A stretch of DNA of 35,367 nucleotides from Bacteroidota bacterium (GCA_003252385.1 QKEH01000134.1:1-35367), one strand, 5' to 3'. Counted from the stretch's first letter, positions 6,591 through 16,482 are shown. The notes: generated by a model from the sequence alone, not told the origin. A program made the numbers and translations.

Positions 6591-7823
6591 TTACAAGAGA
6601 TCATCATTGTCGGATATTTGCCCCAGAAACGGCTCCACTGCCCGGTTAAAAATACCATGAACATAGGCAATTGCCATTCCATAATTGGTAATGGGAATAC
6701 GATTGGCTTTAGCGTCGTGCAGGCGGTTAACCAGTTGTTTATGGGTTATCATGCAGCCACCGCACTGGATAACCAGGGCATATTCTTCGATAGGACGGGG
6801 TAGCGTATCCAGTCCGGCCACCGTATCGTACTCCAGTTTTTTTCCAGTGAAGTTGGATAACCACCGCGGTATTTTTACCCGGCCAATATCGTCGCAAGCT
6901 ACATGGTGCGAGCAGGATTCCAGTAAAAGAACTCGATCGCCATCCTGCAATTCGCCAATCTTGGGAGTGCCTTGAAGGTATGCCTGGAAATCGCCTTTTT
7001 GTCGTGCCAGCACAATGCTGAAACTGGTTAACGGAATTTCGCGTGGTATGGAAGCATCGGCTTTTAAAAATACCTGGCTGTCGGTAATTACGAGTTTAGG
7101 TTTTATTTCGGTTTTTCGAAGAAAGGCATCCACCTCGCGTTCCTTCAATATAATCGCTGTGCAATCGTTATCCAGTAGGTCGCGGATGACCTGAACCTGG
7201 GGCAGAATTAACCTTCCTTCCGGAGCTTCGATATCGATGGGTGTAATTAGGAGTACGATATCTCCATAACTCACCAAATCGCCCAGTAAACCGGTTTTAT
7301 GATAGGCCGATTTTGGGATATGGGTACGGAGTGTTTTTACCAGATCCGGATTGTGCTTTTCGGGCTGTATTGCCGAGTAGCAAAACACCGGTTGACCGGT
7401 CTGCGAACGAATCCGTTGAAGATAATCGTTAGATGCAGGGGCCAGGTCGTTCTTGGAATGCAAAATTAAATAGGGAACATCGTAGGTGTTGAACTTTTCG
7501 ATGAGTTGATGCTCGAAGGAATCAAACTGGTTATTCGTGGTAACCAGAATGGCATAGTCCACCTGCTTGATGACCGCCAGCGATTTGTTGATCCGCAGCT
7601 GACCCAGGTCGCCCACGTCGTCGATGCCAGCCGTATCAATGAGAACTACCGGTCCGAGGCCGTGAATTTCAACTCCCTGTTTCACCGGGTCGGTGGTGGT
7701 TCCGGCGATGTCGGAAACAATAGCTACATCCTGGTTGGTAAGGGCATTAATTAAAGAACTCTTCCCGTTATTGCGTCGGCCGAAAATACCAATGTGCGGC
7801 TTTTTATCTCTTCCCTGGCTCAT
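6591..7823 (-). CDS. hydF: [FeFe]-hydrogenase H-cluster maturation GTPase HydF
   Basis: HydF is the scaffold on which the diiron subcluster is assembled and from which it passes to apo-hydrogenase. The 410-residue protein has a GTPase domain with P-loop GRRNNGKS (residues 15-22), G3 DTAG and a degenerate G4 SKND, then a dimerisation region, then the Fe-S domain. The cluster motif is C304-S-H306, then Q353-C354-G-G-C357. The family norm is CxH...HCxxC, so the His before the Cys pair is Gln here, while all three Cys are kept. The gene starts three bases after the lyase stop on the same strand, so the pair forms an operon running towards hydE and hemerythrin. Confidence 0.96.
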   Translation of the reverse strand: MSQGRDKKPHIGIFGRRNNGKSSLINALTNQDVAIVSDIAGTTTDPVKQGVEIHGLGPVVLIDTAGIDDVGDLGQLRINKSLAVIKQVDYAILVTTNNQFDSFEHQLIEKFNTYDVPYLILHSKNDLAPASNDYLQRIRSQTGQPVFCYSAIQPEKHNPDLVKTLRTHIPKSAYHKTGLLGDLVSYGDIVLLITPIDIEAPEGRLILPQVQVIRDLLDNDCTAIILKEREVDAFLRKTEIKPKLVITDSQVFLKADASIPREIPLTSFSIVLARQKGDFQAYLQGTPKIGELQDGDRVLLLESCSHHVACDDIGRVKIPRWLSNFTGKKLEYDTVAGLDTLPRPIEEYALVIQCGGCMITHKQLVNRLHDAKANRIPITNYGMAIAYVHGIFNRAVEPFLGQISDNDDLL

Positions 7824-7826
7824 AGT

Positions 7827-9263
7827 TTATAAATCCTTCAGGCGGTAGCCTCCCTGGATGAGGTTTTCCGGTTTAACAATTTCATTCAGTTTTGTTTCGT
7901 CGATGAGGTTTAGCGCCCGGTTGGCCGTAAAGATGTCAGTTTGGTGATGTTTCATGTACCGGGCCAGTTCGGCCGATTGGTTGTAACCCAGGTAGGGCAG
8001 CAGAGCAGTGGCAATTGCGGGACTTAAAAACAGCTTGTTTTGTGCGGTTTGGGTATCAATTGTAATTCCGTTGAAAAGGTTTTTGTGAAGTGTGGTGTTG
8101 CAGGCAATGAGCAGTTTCAGACTGTCCAGCAGGGCGTGTCCGATAACTGGCAGGTACGCGTTCAGTTCCAGGCATCCCTGTGCTGAAAGTGAGGCAATTA
8201 CCTGGTCGTTGCCATACACCTTATGTGCAGCACTAACCACAAACTCTGGAATCACCGGATTTACCTTGCCGGGCATAATGGAGCTGCCAACTTGTTTTTT
8301 AGGAAGTTGCACTTCGTGGCTCTCATGAAGGTCGGAAGCCAGCAGACGTAAGTCGTTGACCATTTTCTCCAGGTTAACGGCATGAGCCTTTAGGATACCG
8401 TGTACCTCAACCAACGGATCGAGGTTTGAGGTGGCATCGGACAGATTTTCGCCCCGGGTTAAAGGTAGTCCGCTGATTTGTTGCAGGGTTTTCACCACTT
8501 CAACGGTAAAATAGCGTGGAACGGCAATGGATGTTCCAATGGCACTTCCTCCCAGGTTAACCACTTTAATTCGTTCCAGGCATTTCGATATGCGCCACCA
8601 GTCGCGAGAGAGGGCATCGCAATAGGTACTGAACAGACGGCCATAAGTGGTAGGTACCGCCTGTTGCATTTGTGTATATCCAATACGTAAGGCATTGCGA
8701 TAACTCTTTTCGGCTGCCTCGGTATCCAGTCGCAAATCATTGATGGCTTCTTCGAGGGTATTTAAGAGCTGCATGGCTGCTATCCGCAGAGCCGTTGGAA
8801 CCACGTCGTTGGTCGATTGGAAAATATTGGCTGCCTCTACCGGGTCGGCTACGTGGTAACTTCCGGGGGTATGATCTAGTTTTTCGAGCGCCCGGTTGGT
8901 AATTATTTCGTTGATATTCATGTTGATGCTGGTGCCTGCTCCTCCCGACACGGCGGGGACAATAAACATGGGAAAGTGTTGTCCGCTTTCACATTCCAGC
9001 GCACTTTCTTCCAATGCATCAAGCAACCGGGCTTCCGGAATGGGAATTGAACGGAGTGCCTGAGCATCTTTCAGAATGGCTTTGGCTACAAAATCGCGGG
9101 TAGTTAGATAGCAGGCTCGCTTTACCATAGCCATGGCACGAAACCACTCCGCATGAAACGGGGTGTGATCAGGGAAATTCTCGCGTGCCCGATAGGAGTG
9201 TATCCCGTATAAGGCATTTTTTGGAAGTGTTATTTCTCCCAAAAAATCTTTTTCGATTCGCAT
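7827..9263 (-). CDS. aspA: Aspartate ammonia-lyase-type enzyme coupled to hydF
   Basis: The 478-residue protein belongs to the fumarase/aspartase superfamily. The mobile SS loop is GSSIMPGKVNP with S327, S328 and K333. Aspartase-like segments include YGIHSYRARENFP near the N terminus, GGAGTSINMNINEI, STND and GYTQMQ. TQ in place of the TH of fumarases favours an aspartase, which would release ammonia from aspartate to give fumarate. Several blocks deviate from housekeeping aspartases (for example FVVSAAHKV after the loop), so its substrate could differ. It is the first gene of a two-gene operon with hydF, three bases apart. The same pairing is known in other Bacteroidota and hints at supplying nitrogen for the H-cluster dithiolate, which is inference. 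Confidence 0.9.
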   Translation of the reverse strand: MRIEKDFLGEITLPKNALYGIHSYRARENFPDHTPFHAEWFRAMAMVKRACYLTTRDFVAKAILKDAQALRSIPIPEARLLDALEESALECESGQHFPMFIVPAVSGGAGTSINMNINEIITNRALEKLDHTPGSYHVADPVEAANIFQSTNDVVPTALRIAAMQLLNTLEEAINDLRLDTEAAEKSYRNALRIGYTQMQQAVPTTYGRLFSTYCDALSRDWWRISKCLERIKVVNLGGSAIGTSIAVPRYFTVEVVKTLQQISGLPLTRGENLSDATSNLDPLVEVHGILKAHAVNLEKMVNDLRLLASDLHESHEVQLPKKQVGSSIMPGKVNPVIPEFVVSAAHKVYGNDQVIASLSAQGCLELNAYLPVIGHALLDSLKLLIACNTTLHKNLFNGITIDTQTAQNKLFLSPAIATALLPYLGYNQSAELARYMKHHQTDIFTANRALNLIDETKLNEIVKPENLIQGGYRLKDL

Positions 9264-9332
9264 AGCCGCTCTTTGTGATTAGAAGGTAAAAATAAGCATT
9301 TTGTTCATTGCCCTTTGGAATTGGTACCAATG

Positions 9333-9358
9333 AAAAACGCTGCCGGGGCAGCGTTTTT
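9333..9358 (-). terminator. Strong intrinsic terminator of the C25 protease gene
   Basis: AAAAACGCTGCC and GGCAGCGTTTTT form a nearly perfect hairpin with a tiny GC-rich loop, 20 bases after the protease stop on the minus strand. It ends in a five-base T run. Its symmetry would let it act on either strand, but the aspA gene starts on its left, so only the leftward transcript needs it. Confidence 0.88.
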
Positions 9359-9378
9359 CTCTTACCTATGAAACTTGT

Positions 9379-12300
9379 TTACTGCTGAACAAGTACTTTT
9401 TGAATAAATGAGTTTTCGTTATTATGCAAATGGAAGATAAGCACCGATGTATTCAACGAGGGATCCAGCTGCAACTGTTGAACCGTTTCGGGCTGAAGGT
9501 TGATCTGTTCTTTTTGCAGAATACGGCCGGTTAAATCACGAATTTCAAGTTGGAAATCGGCAGCCTCGGTCAGCTGGTTCACTGAGAAATACAGAGCCGA
9601 TCCGGAAACCGGGTTGGGATACAGGAACAGGCTGTTTTGTGCCAACAGGGGCTGATCCAGTGCTTGTTCTGTCACTTTTTTATTGGCATTGGGCTGTACG
9701 GTCATATACAGGCTGTACACGTAATTGCCCAGGGTTACCGGCCCAAAACTTTCGGGGAAGGTAGTGCTCCAGAATTGTTCGGAATGTGCCCTTCCGGGAG
9801 TGCCTTCGGTATAGAACACCTCGGTGCCCAGATCGAACATCCACGCCAGCCAAACCACTTGATTCTCGCTTACTGTAACCGGGGTACTCAGTGCTGCGGT
9901 GTTCCACGAAGCGGTGCTGTTTTTTGCCATCACCGGTGTGCTTCCCAGTAACTGACCGGGCAAGCCTGCATTATCGGAGTACACGGCGAAACGATAGTGT
10001 CCGTTGTTCAACGGATTGAAATACATTGAAATGGATTCCACGGAGCCATTGGTGGTACAGGTTACCGGCTGAGCTCGACGGTAGGCGGTTTGTACACGTA
10101 TGGGGAATACAGTGGTGTAACCCAGGTTCACCGGATCAAGATTGGGTTGCGGAAGTGTTACACTGGCTGAATCGGATGGGGCTGAGTTGCCGAAAGCATT
10201 GGTGGCATAGACCCGGTAACGGTACGTGGCACCCAAATCGACATTGTAATCTTCGAAGGTGGTATCGTTCGCATTCAGGGTAGCCCAGGTTTCGTAACTA
10301 CCCGAGTTGGTGCTGCGCTCCAGTACATATCCGTCTTCGAATATCGAAAGATCATACCAACTCACTTCTACCGAAACGGTGGCGGGTTGATACGTCAGTG
10401 TCAGATGATCAGGAACAGGAGGCACCTGCTCCGGTATTGTACTGGTGAATACCTGGCTGGCCACGGTTGCAGAGTTGCCAAACTGGTTGCTGGCAAAAAT
10501 CTGATATTGGTAGCTATGGTTGTACGCAATATCAAAATCGGCAAATGTTTCGGTATTGGCAGGTAGAATGCTTCTTGTAGCATATACCGATCCATCAACC
10601 GAACGACTAATCAGGAAGCTGGTTTCATTGTCCGACTGATCCGTCCAGTTTAAGGTGAAAGAGGGTTTGTTGCTAGTATACAGAACGGTAAGGGTTCCGG
10701 GGGCTGCCGGGCTAACCGGAGGTTCGTAAACGGTACTTACCTGTATGGCATTGCTATAGGCTGATGAACCATATTGGTTATAGGCATACACTCTGTATTC
10801 GTAGTTGGCATTCAATACAATTCCCGGGTCGGTATAGGTAGTTGTGTTTTTCGACAGGTTCACCAGGGGCATGTAAGTGCTACCATTGGTACTTCTTTCC
10901 ACAACAAATCCGTTTTCGATAGCCGAACTATCTGCCCATGAAAGCACAATTTCGGGGCTGAGCTGATTAAAGATATAGTTCAGGCTTTCAGGTGCCCTTG
11001 GGGGAGTAGGAGGGATGTCGCAGCGAATGCTGGTACTTACCAAGTAGCCTGAGTTTCCAAAGGAATTATAGGCATAGATCCGGTACTGGTAAGTGCTGTC
11101 GTATACCACCGAGTAATCGGAGTACCCTTTGGAGTTGGGGTACAAGTTGTCCAATGGACGGAATGAACCACCATTCACCGAACGTTCCACAGCATACCCC
11201 GATTCGTATTCTGAAGCATCGAACCAGGACAGATAGATCAAACGTAAATCGTCTCGGTAAATGGTTGTGATATTCTGCGGTGCCTGGGGCGGATAAGGCG
11301 GAATATACGTAGTGTTCACCAAAACCGGAGAAGATGCAGCCGATTGGAACTGGCTGTTGAAGGCAATGATGCGGTACTGATAGTGGTGGTTGTGAATAAT
11401 GCTTCGGTCGGTATAGCTGGTTACATTAGCAAGCACTGTATCCTGGGCGAAGAAGGCACTACTGTCAATACTGCGCTCAATAATAAAACCGTCTTCATTA
11501 TTCGACAGATCCATCCAGGTCATTGACACTTCAGGGGTGTTCTCGTTATAGTTATAACTAAGTCCTGCTGGGCTTTCGGGTATCGGATTGCTGACTATGG
11601 TGGTATACCGGGCATAAATAGAGTACCTGTAGTTGCCTACCGTACTGCTGCCATAGGTGTCGGGCATTCCTTGAGCCCAGGTATCATCGGAGTGGGACCT
11701 GCCGGGGCCTTCGGTGGTATAGCGCACCTCGGGTGGATTCTGGAATACAAAAGCCAGCCAGATTTTGCTTCCGGACGAAACAGCCACCGGGGTTTGTAAG
11801 TCAAAATTCTGCCAGTCGGCGGTGCCGGCCACGCTGGTAGTGCCCGTGGTGGCAATGCGTGTTCCAGGGAAGCCGTTCTGGTCATCGTACACCGCCAGAA
11901 TAACTGAACCTCCACCCGCACCATGGTACATGCTGATACTTTGCAGTACGCCGTCTTCGGTCATGGTAACCTGTTGGGCTCTGCGGTTGGGGGTATATAC
12001 CGGCAAGGTATACAAATCGGTGAATCCAATAATTTTATTTTCGGAACTAACCGGAATAGTCAGTGCATTGGATAAGCTGAATTCGGATTTGCCGTAAATA
12101 TTGACTGCGCGAATGCGATACTGATACGAAAGAGCAACCGGATCGATCTGGTTCTCCATATATTCGCTATTTGCTGGTGCAACCAGTACGGGCGAAAAGG
12201 TCACTCCGGTAGTGGATCGTTCAATTTCAAATCCGGTTTCGTTGTCCGATGCATCGATCCATGAAATACCCATCTGGTTATTGCCCAGGTAGGCAATGGT

Positions 12301-15300
12301 TACCTGGGTTGGTGCTGTCGGAGCCACACCGGCATTGGTTTGGAGCGAAAATACATTGGAATATTCGGAAGTGTCGTTCTGGTTAACTGCTGCCACACGG
12401 TAGGAGTAACTGGTGTTCAGTTGCAGGCTGCTATCGGTAAAATGGTTTTGGTTTACCGCACTATGGCCGGTAATCATGTAGGAACCATTCGCTTCGCTTC
12501 GTTCCACAATAAAGTAATCTTCGTTGTCGGAATTGTCAGTCCAAACCAGTTCTACACGCGTATCCTTATACGTACCGCTGAGGTTGCTCGGTGCCTCAGG
12601 TGCCCGGTTGGTGCTGGTTGGCACGTAGAGGGCATGAATGGCATAGGAGTAACTGGCTACCGCACTGCTGCCAAATGCATCGGGCATACCTCCCGAGTAG
12701 GTATCGGTGCTAACCGCTCTACCTGGGCCTCCGTCGGTATAACGGATTTCGGGTTGGTTCTGATAGATCCAGGCAAGCCATATTTTAGTGCCAGCGGCTA
12801 CTTGTATCGGGCTTTCCAAGGCTACTTCCTGCCATCCGGCAGTCGATGTGCAGGTGGTAATTGCCGTTTGGGCAATGCGGCTTCCGGGGGCTCCGTTCTG
12901 ATCGTTGTATACCGCTAGGCGCAGCAATCCGCTGCCGGCTCCGTGGTACATCACAACCGATTGGATGCGGCCATCTTCCGGCATGGTAACCACCTGTGCC
13001 CTACGGGAGTTGTTGTAGGTGGGTGTTCCAAACACGGTATTGTAACCAACCACCAGTGGGTCACTTGGCACAGGTACATAAACCGACCCGGAAGACAGGT
13101 AGGCCGAACTGCCATTTGCATTGGTACAGCGGACGCGGTACTGGTAGGTATGACTGTGGGCAACATCGGTGTCGGTGTAAGAAGTGCTGTTGGCATTCAT
13201 GGAAGCCAATACAGCAAATGTAGCACCATCGTCGGAACGCTCAATTTCATAACCGGTTTCATTCACGGCATTATCGTTCCAGCTTAGGGCTATACTGTTG
13301 TCAGCAAGCAGGGTGGCATTGAGGTTCGATGGTGCTAAGGGAGGATCACTGTTTAGAACGTTGATCGTAAAATCTTTGGATACGGTTCCGTAACTATTAG
13401 CCGCTGTGATACGGAGTGAGTAGGTGCCACTCTGTTTCGGAATCCAGCGAAGAATGCCCAGATGGGCGTCGAATTGCATGGAATCCACAGCATTGGATAG
13501 TGTAAGTGCCGGGGTTTCGATGGCAATGGCATGCATATCCAGAACCAACGTATCATGGGATACACAGTCGGCATTTTTTACATTTAGCAACTGAGGAACC
13601 CCTGTGGTACTCTTGGTTATAGATGCAATGGGGTCAATCCATTCCTGAGCCATTTTTACATAACCGCTTTCGGTCGGATGAAGCTGATCGAACATATCGC
13701 CCTCAGGAGCCAGTGCATAGTTAAGGCCTGCTTCTTGTTCCATATCTACCAGGTAGAGGGTGCTGTCGTTTCGCGAAAGCACTAAGGTTTCCAGGTTGTC
13801 ATTGTATGCACTTACCACTGCGTTGTTGGGAGTCTGGTTGGTTATTTTAGCAACCAGGGTCATGCAATTGACACCGGTTCGTTGCTTATAGGCATCAATT
13901 TCGTTCAGGATGCCTTCCAAAGCGCTCACATTGGAGGTTAATTCGTTGGTGCCAATGTGCAGCAATATTATTTCGGGGAGGTAGGCGTCCAGATAGTGTC
14001 CCGGGGTCTCCTGGACCAGGTCGTGCTGGTTATAACCGGTTTGCAAAAGGTAAAGCAACTGTGGAGCAGTTATGCCGGGGAAACCTGCATTATCGGGGTC
14101 GGAAAGGTAGTTGGCGCCACTTTGTTCGCTACCCACAAAATCGTATGGGATGTCTAGCTCGGTGAGCAATTCGGACAGTTGCTTCCGATAGCCATATTTA
14201 TCGCCATTAACGCGGTTGTCCACATTACGGGAATCAAAAGTCAAAGAATTGCCCAGAGGCATAATTCGTACTGCTGATTTATTGCTGACGTTGATTGGGG
14301 CTATCAGCGGGCGGAAATTGGGGGCTGAAATGGTCAATACCAGTTGGGTGCCATTGCTCACCGGCGATGGCAACAGGAGGGTGCCACTACCATCGGTAAG
14401 CGTGGCTTTGGCAATTAGTTCATTATTGGCACAGAGGGTTGCCTGTGCACCGGGGCAGTTCGAACTGGTAATGGTCAGGCTGGTAGCTCCAACGTGCAAC
14501 TGGTTTTTAAACTGAGCCGTTAAGGTGGTGGGAACCGTAGTCCAGACCCGCATGGCCGGATCGCCGAAATAGTGATACAGGTGGAACTGGTCGCGGTCGG
14601 CCCAGCCGGAAGGGTCCCAGGTTTCGGTCATCCGGATGAGTCCTTGGATCATCACATCGCCCAGGTTGTAAATTGGAGCGTGAGGGGTAACGGTGGGGGT
14701 TTCTCCTAAAAAGGAGCCCATATCGGGAATGATACCTGGATTGGGCCAGATAGCATCCATCATACCGATAATCAGTCCGTCGTTATATCCGCTACGGGTT
14801 TCCTCGGTGGCCGCAACCACGCCTACGGCACCTCCGTTGGGGTGGCGAAGTAGTTTTTCAGAAAAGCAAATAGTTTGTGATTCGGGGCGGAAGAACAGCC
14901 CGCTGGCACAGTTGATGCTGAACACAAAGGGAGTCAGGTTTCCGTTGTGGAGTTGATCTACATCGTCAATGGTGTATTGAGGTTGCATCCATCCCCATGG
15001 CTGGCCGTGGTCGCGATGAAAAGCATACAGACGTCCCTCGTTCAGGGCGTTGCTGATATCGGTGCGGTCTCCGTCCCAGGCATAACCATTCTCCTTTTTG
15101 TACTGATCGGGGACTTGTGTGACCCCGGAGTAGTAAGATAAAAACCTCTGTGGACGTACCTCGGGTTCGGTATAAAGTACCAGGTCGCTGTTATAGCCTT
15201 GTTCCTGGGTCATGTAATCGTACATTTCCAAGGTGGTCCGTGCGTAGCGTTTGTCGGAGGTGCCATCGCGCAGCGAATCCTGAAAATAGCCGGCGTGCAG

Positions 15301-16482
15301 CCCTTTTTTATAGAAACTCTCCTGTTGGGGCGGATTTTGTTCGTAGGCAATAATTTTTCGAACCACTATCCCGGCCTGAGTAGTGTCCTGAATGGGAATG
15401 CGCCCATGCGCCATTTCGGGTATATAGTCTCCGGAGCCATCCATACAGGCATAGTAGTTGGTGGAATACACGTGAAGTGTGGGGGTAATATTGGTGTTTT
15501 CGTAGTAATAATCGGGGATGTGTTCCTGATCACCCAGCAAGAGCAGATAGTTGTACTCGTAGTTGGTTTGATTGTAGACCTGGTTGATGGCATTTTTAAC
15601 CTGTGCAATGGTCCAGTTATTCTGGGATAGAATTTCCACATGGTAACCCAACTGGGTTTTCCAATTTGCCAGAGCTTGTGCGGCCTGTGCAAATTCGGGA
15701 ACGGTTACCAATATGTAACCTGTTGCTGGAAGTGCCACTGCAGATTTATTGGCCGAAGATTTCTTAACGGCTCCCGGGTTGATGATGCTATTGCTGAGTA
15801 CGCTGTTGTACAGATGTTTCTTTTGAGCTGATGGCGTGCTTTTATCGGTAGAAGGGATGAAATCGACCCGGAATTCCAGATGGGTATAAATCCGCAATTT
15901 CCCCGTCCGGGGATTGTACTGTACCGGATTTACCTGAATAAAAGCCATTCGGGTGCCTTTATAGGTTTGTTCCTCGGCTACCGAGGCCAAGGTTTTTGGG
16001 GTGTATGCATTGGAAGCATATACCTTCGCGTTTTTGGTGAAAGGCGGGTTGCTGGCAGCGTTGTCGGTGGGTAGTTCCTGAGCCGGAAAGATCGTATATC
16101 CACCCACTTCGGTATAGTCAGCAACTACCACAGTAAGTTGGGGCGTGGTGCGATCTGGCAGGGCAATTTTCTCGGTTCGTGAAGGGAGCGCCGGGTGCCC
16201 AACATTTCCGCTCAGGCCAAATGTTTCCAGGCGAACAATATCGTAGTTGATGCCATCTTCAGCCAGTATTTTATCGAAGGCAAGCGATTCAATATGGTAA
16301 CTCAGAGTTAGGGCGTTGGACTGGCTTTCGATCTTCCGCAGCGGAACAAGAAGATTTGTGCCTGGGTGTAATCCTGTTTGATCAACAGTAAAGTAATGCA
16401 TTTGAGCCACTAATTGACTCGAAATACCTGTAAGAAACAGGAGCTGACACACAAAAAGTGCTTGGATTAATTTGTTTTTCAT
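9379..16482 (-). CDS. Secreted C25 (gingipain-type) peptidase fused to SGNH hydrolase and FN3 repeats, T9SS-sorted
   Basis: I start this 2367-residue protein at the ATG at 16482, where MKNKLIQALF opens a signal peptide ending about residue 27; a nine-codon upstream extension is open but unlikely. A propeptide-like region is followed by a C25 domain (~255-645) with H492 (FHRDHG) and C525 (SINCAS), 33 residues apart as in gingipain RgpB. An SGNH hydrolase (~735-955) follows, with GNSLT, GTNE and DQLHP blocks. Next come an Ig-like segment and eight FN3 domains, interrupted by three related ~147-residue beta modules (~1139-1286, 1481-1627, 2114-2264). The end (~2291-2367) is a T9SS type A sorting domain beginning LYPNP. 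It should be exported across the outer membrane and anchored or released. Protease plus esterase in one chain is unusual. The substrate is unknown. Confidence 0.92.
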   Translation of the reverse strand: MKNKLIQALFVCQLLFLTGISSQLVAQMHYFTVDQTGLHPGTNLLVPLRKIESQSNALTLSYHIESLAFDKILAEDGINYDIVRLETFGLSGNVGHPALPSRTEKIALPDRTTPQLTVVVADYTEVGGYTIFPAQELPTDNAASNPPFTKNAKVYASNAYTPKTLASVAEEQTYKGTRMAFIQVNPVQYNPRTGKLRIYTHLEFRVDFIPSTDKSTPSAQKKHLYNSVLSNSIINPGAVKKSSANKSAVALPATGYILVTVPEFAQAAQALANWKTQLGYHVEILSQNNWTIAQVKNAINQVYNQTNYEYNYLLLLGDQEHIPDYYYENTNITPTLHVYSTNYYACMDGSGDYIPEMAHGRIPIQDTTQAGIVVRKIIAYEQNPPQQESFYKKGLHAGYFQDSLRDGTSDKRYARTTLEMYDYMTQEQGYNSDLVLYTEPEVRPQRFLSYYSGVTQVPDQYKKENGYAWDGDRTDISNALNEGRLYAFHRDHGQPWGWMQPQYTIDDVDQLHNGNLTPFVFSINCASGLFFRPESQTICFSEKLLRHPNGGAVGVVAATEETRSGYNDGLIIGMMDAIWPNPGIIPDMGSFLGETPTVTPHAPIYNLGDVMIQGLIRMTETWDPSGWADRDQFHLYHYFGDPAMRVWTTVPTTLTAQFKNQLHVGATSLTITSSNCPGAQATLCANNELIAKATLTDGSGTLLLPSPVSNGTQLVLTISAPNFRPLIAPINVSNKSAVRIMPLGNSLTFDSRNVDNRVNGDKYGYRKQLSELLTELDIPYDFVGSEQSGANYLSDPDNAGFPGITAPQLLYLLQTGYNQHDLVQETPGHYLDAYLPEIILLHIGTNELTSNVSALEGILNEIDAYKQRTGVNCMTLVAKITNQTPNNAVVSAYNDNLETLVLSRNDSTLYLVDMEQEAGLNYALAPEGDMFDQLHPTESGYVKMAQEWIDPIASITKSTTGVPQLLNVKNADCVSHDTLVLDMHAIAIETPALTLSNAVDSMQFDAHLGILRWIPKQSGTYSLRITAANSYGTVSKDFTINVLNSDPPLAPSNLNATLLADNSIALSWNDNAVNETGYEIERSDDGATFAVLASMNANSTSYTDTDVAHSHTYQYRVRCTNANGSSAYLSSGSVYVPVPSDPLVVGYNTVFGTPTYNNSRRAQVVTMPEDGRIQSVVMYHGAGSGLLRLAVYNDQNGAPGSRIAQTAITTCTSTAGWQEVALESPIQVAAGTKIWLAWIYQNQPEIRYTDGGPGRAVSTDTYSGGMPDAFGSSAVASYSYAIHALYVPTSTNRAPEAPSNLSGTYKDTRVELVWTDNSDNEDYFIVERSEANGSYMITGHSAVNQNHFTDSSLQLNTSYSYRVAAVNQNDTSEYSNVFSLQTNAGVAPTAPTQVTIAYLGNNQMGISWIDASDNETGFEIERSTTGVTFSPVLVAPANSEYMENQIDPVALSYQYRIRAVNIYGKSEFSLSNALTIPVSSENKIIGFTDLYTLPVYTPNRRAQQVTMTEDGVLQSISMYHGAGGGSVILAVYDDQNGFPGTRIATTGTTSVAGTADWQNFDLQTPVAVSSGSKIWLAFVFQNPPEVRYTTEGPGRSHSDDTWAQGMPDTYGSSTVGNYRYSIYARYTTIVSNPIPESPAGLSYNYNENTPEVSMTWMDLSNNEDGFIIERSIDSSAFFAQDTVLANVTSYTDRSIIHNHHYQYRIIAFNSQFQSAASSPVLVNTTYIPPYPPQAPQNITTIYRDDLRLIYLSWFDASEYESGYAVERSVNGGSFRPLDNLYPNSKGYSDYSVVYDSTYQYRIYAYNSFGNSGYLVSTSIRCDIPPTPPRAPESLNYIFNQLSPEIVLSWADSSAIENGFVVERSTNGSTYMPLVNLSKNTTTYTDPGIVLNANYEYRVYAYNQYGSSAYSNAIQVSTVYEPPVSPAAPGTLTVLYTSNKPSFTLNWTDQSDNETSFLISRSVDGSVYATRSILPANTETFADFDIAYNHSYQYQIFASNQFGNSATVASQVFTSTIPEQVPPVPDHLTLTYQPATVSVEVSWYDLSIFEDGYVLERSTNSGSYETWATLNANDTTFEDYNVDLGATYRYRVYATNAFGNSAPSDSASVTLPQPNLDPVNLGYTTVFPIRVQTAYRRAQPVTCTTNGSVESISMYFNPLNNGHYRFAVYSDNAGLPGQLLGSTPVMAKNSTASWNTAALSTPVTVSENQVVWLAWMFDLGTEVFYTEGTPGRAHSEQFWSTTFPESFGPVTLGNYVYSLYMTVQPNANKKVTEQALDQPLLAQNSLFLYPNPVSGSALYFSVNQLTEAADFQLEIRDLTGRILQKEQINLQPETVQQLQLDPSLNTSVLIFHLHNNENSFIQKVLVQQ

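Noticed and set aside
6368-6649. Open frame of 93 codons on the plus strand between hemerythrin and hydF
   Set aside because: It overlaps the end of hydF on the other strand, has no recognisable motif or promoter, and its start lies inside a hairpin. It is likely chance.
10026-15831. Many plus-strand open frames opposite the C25 protease gene
   Set aside because: They lie antisense to a continuous, domain-rich frame and have no coherent motifs; they reflect codon bias of the real gene.
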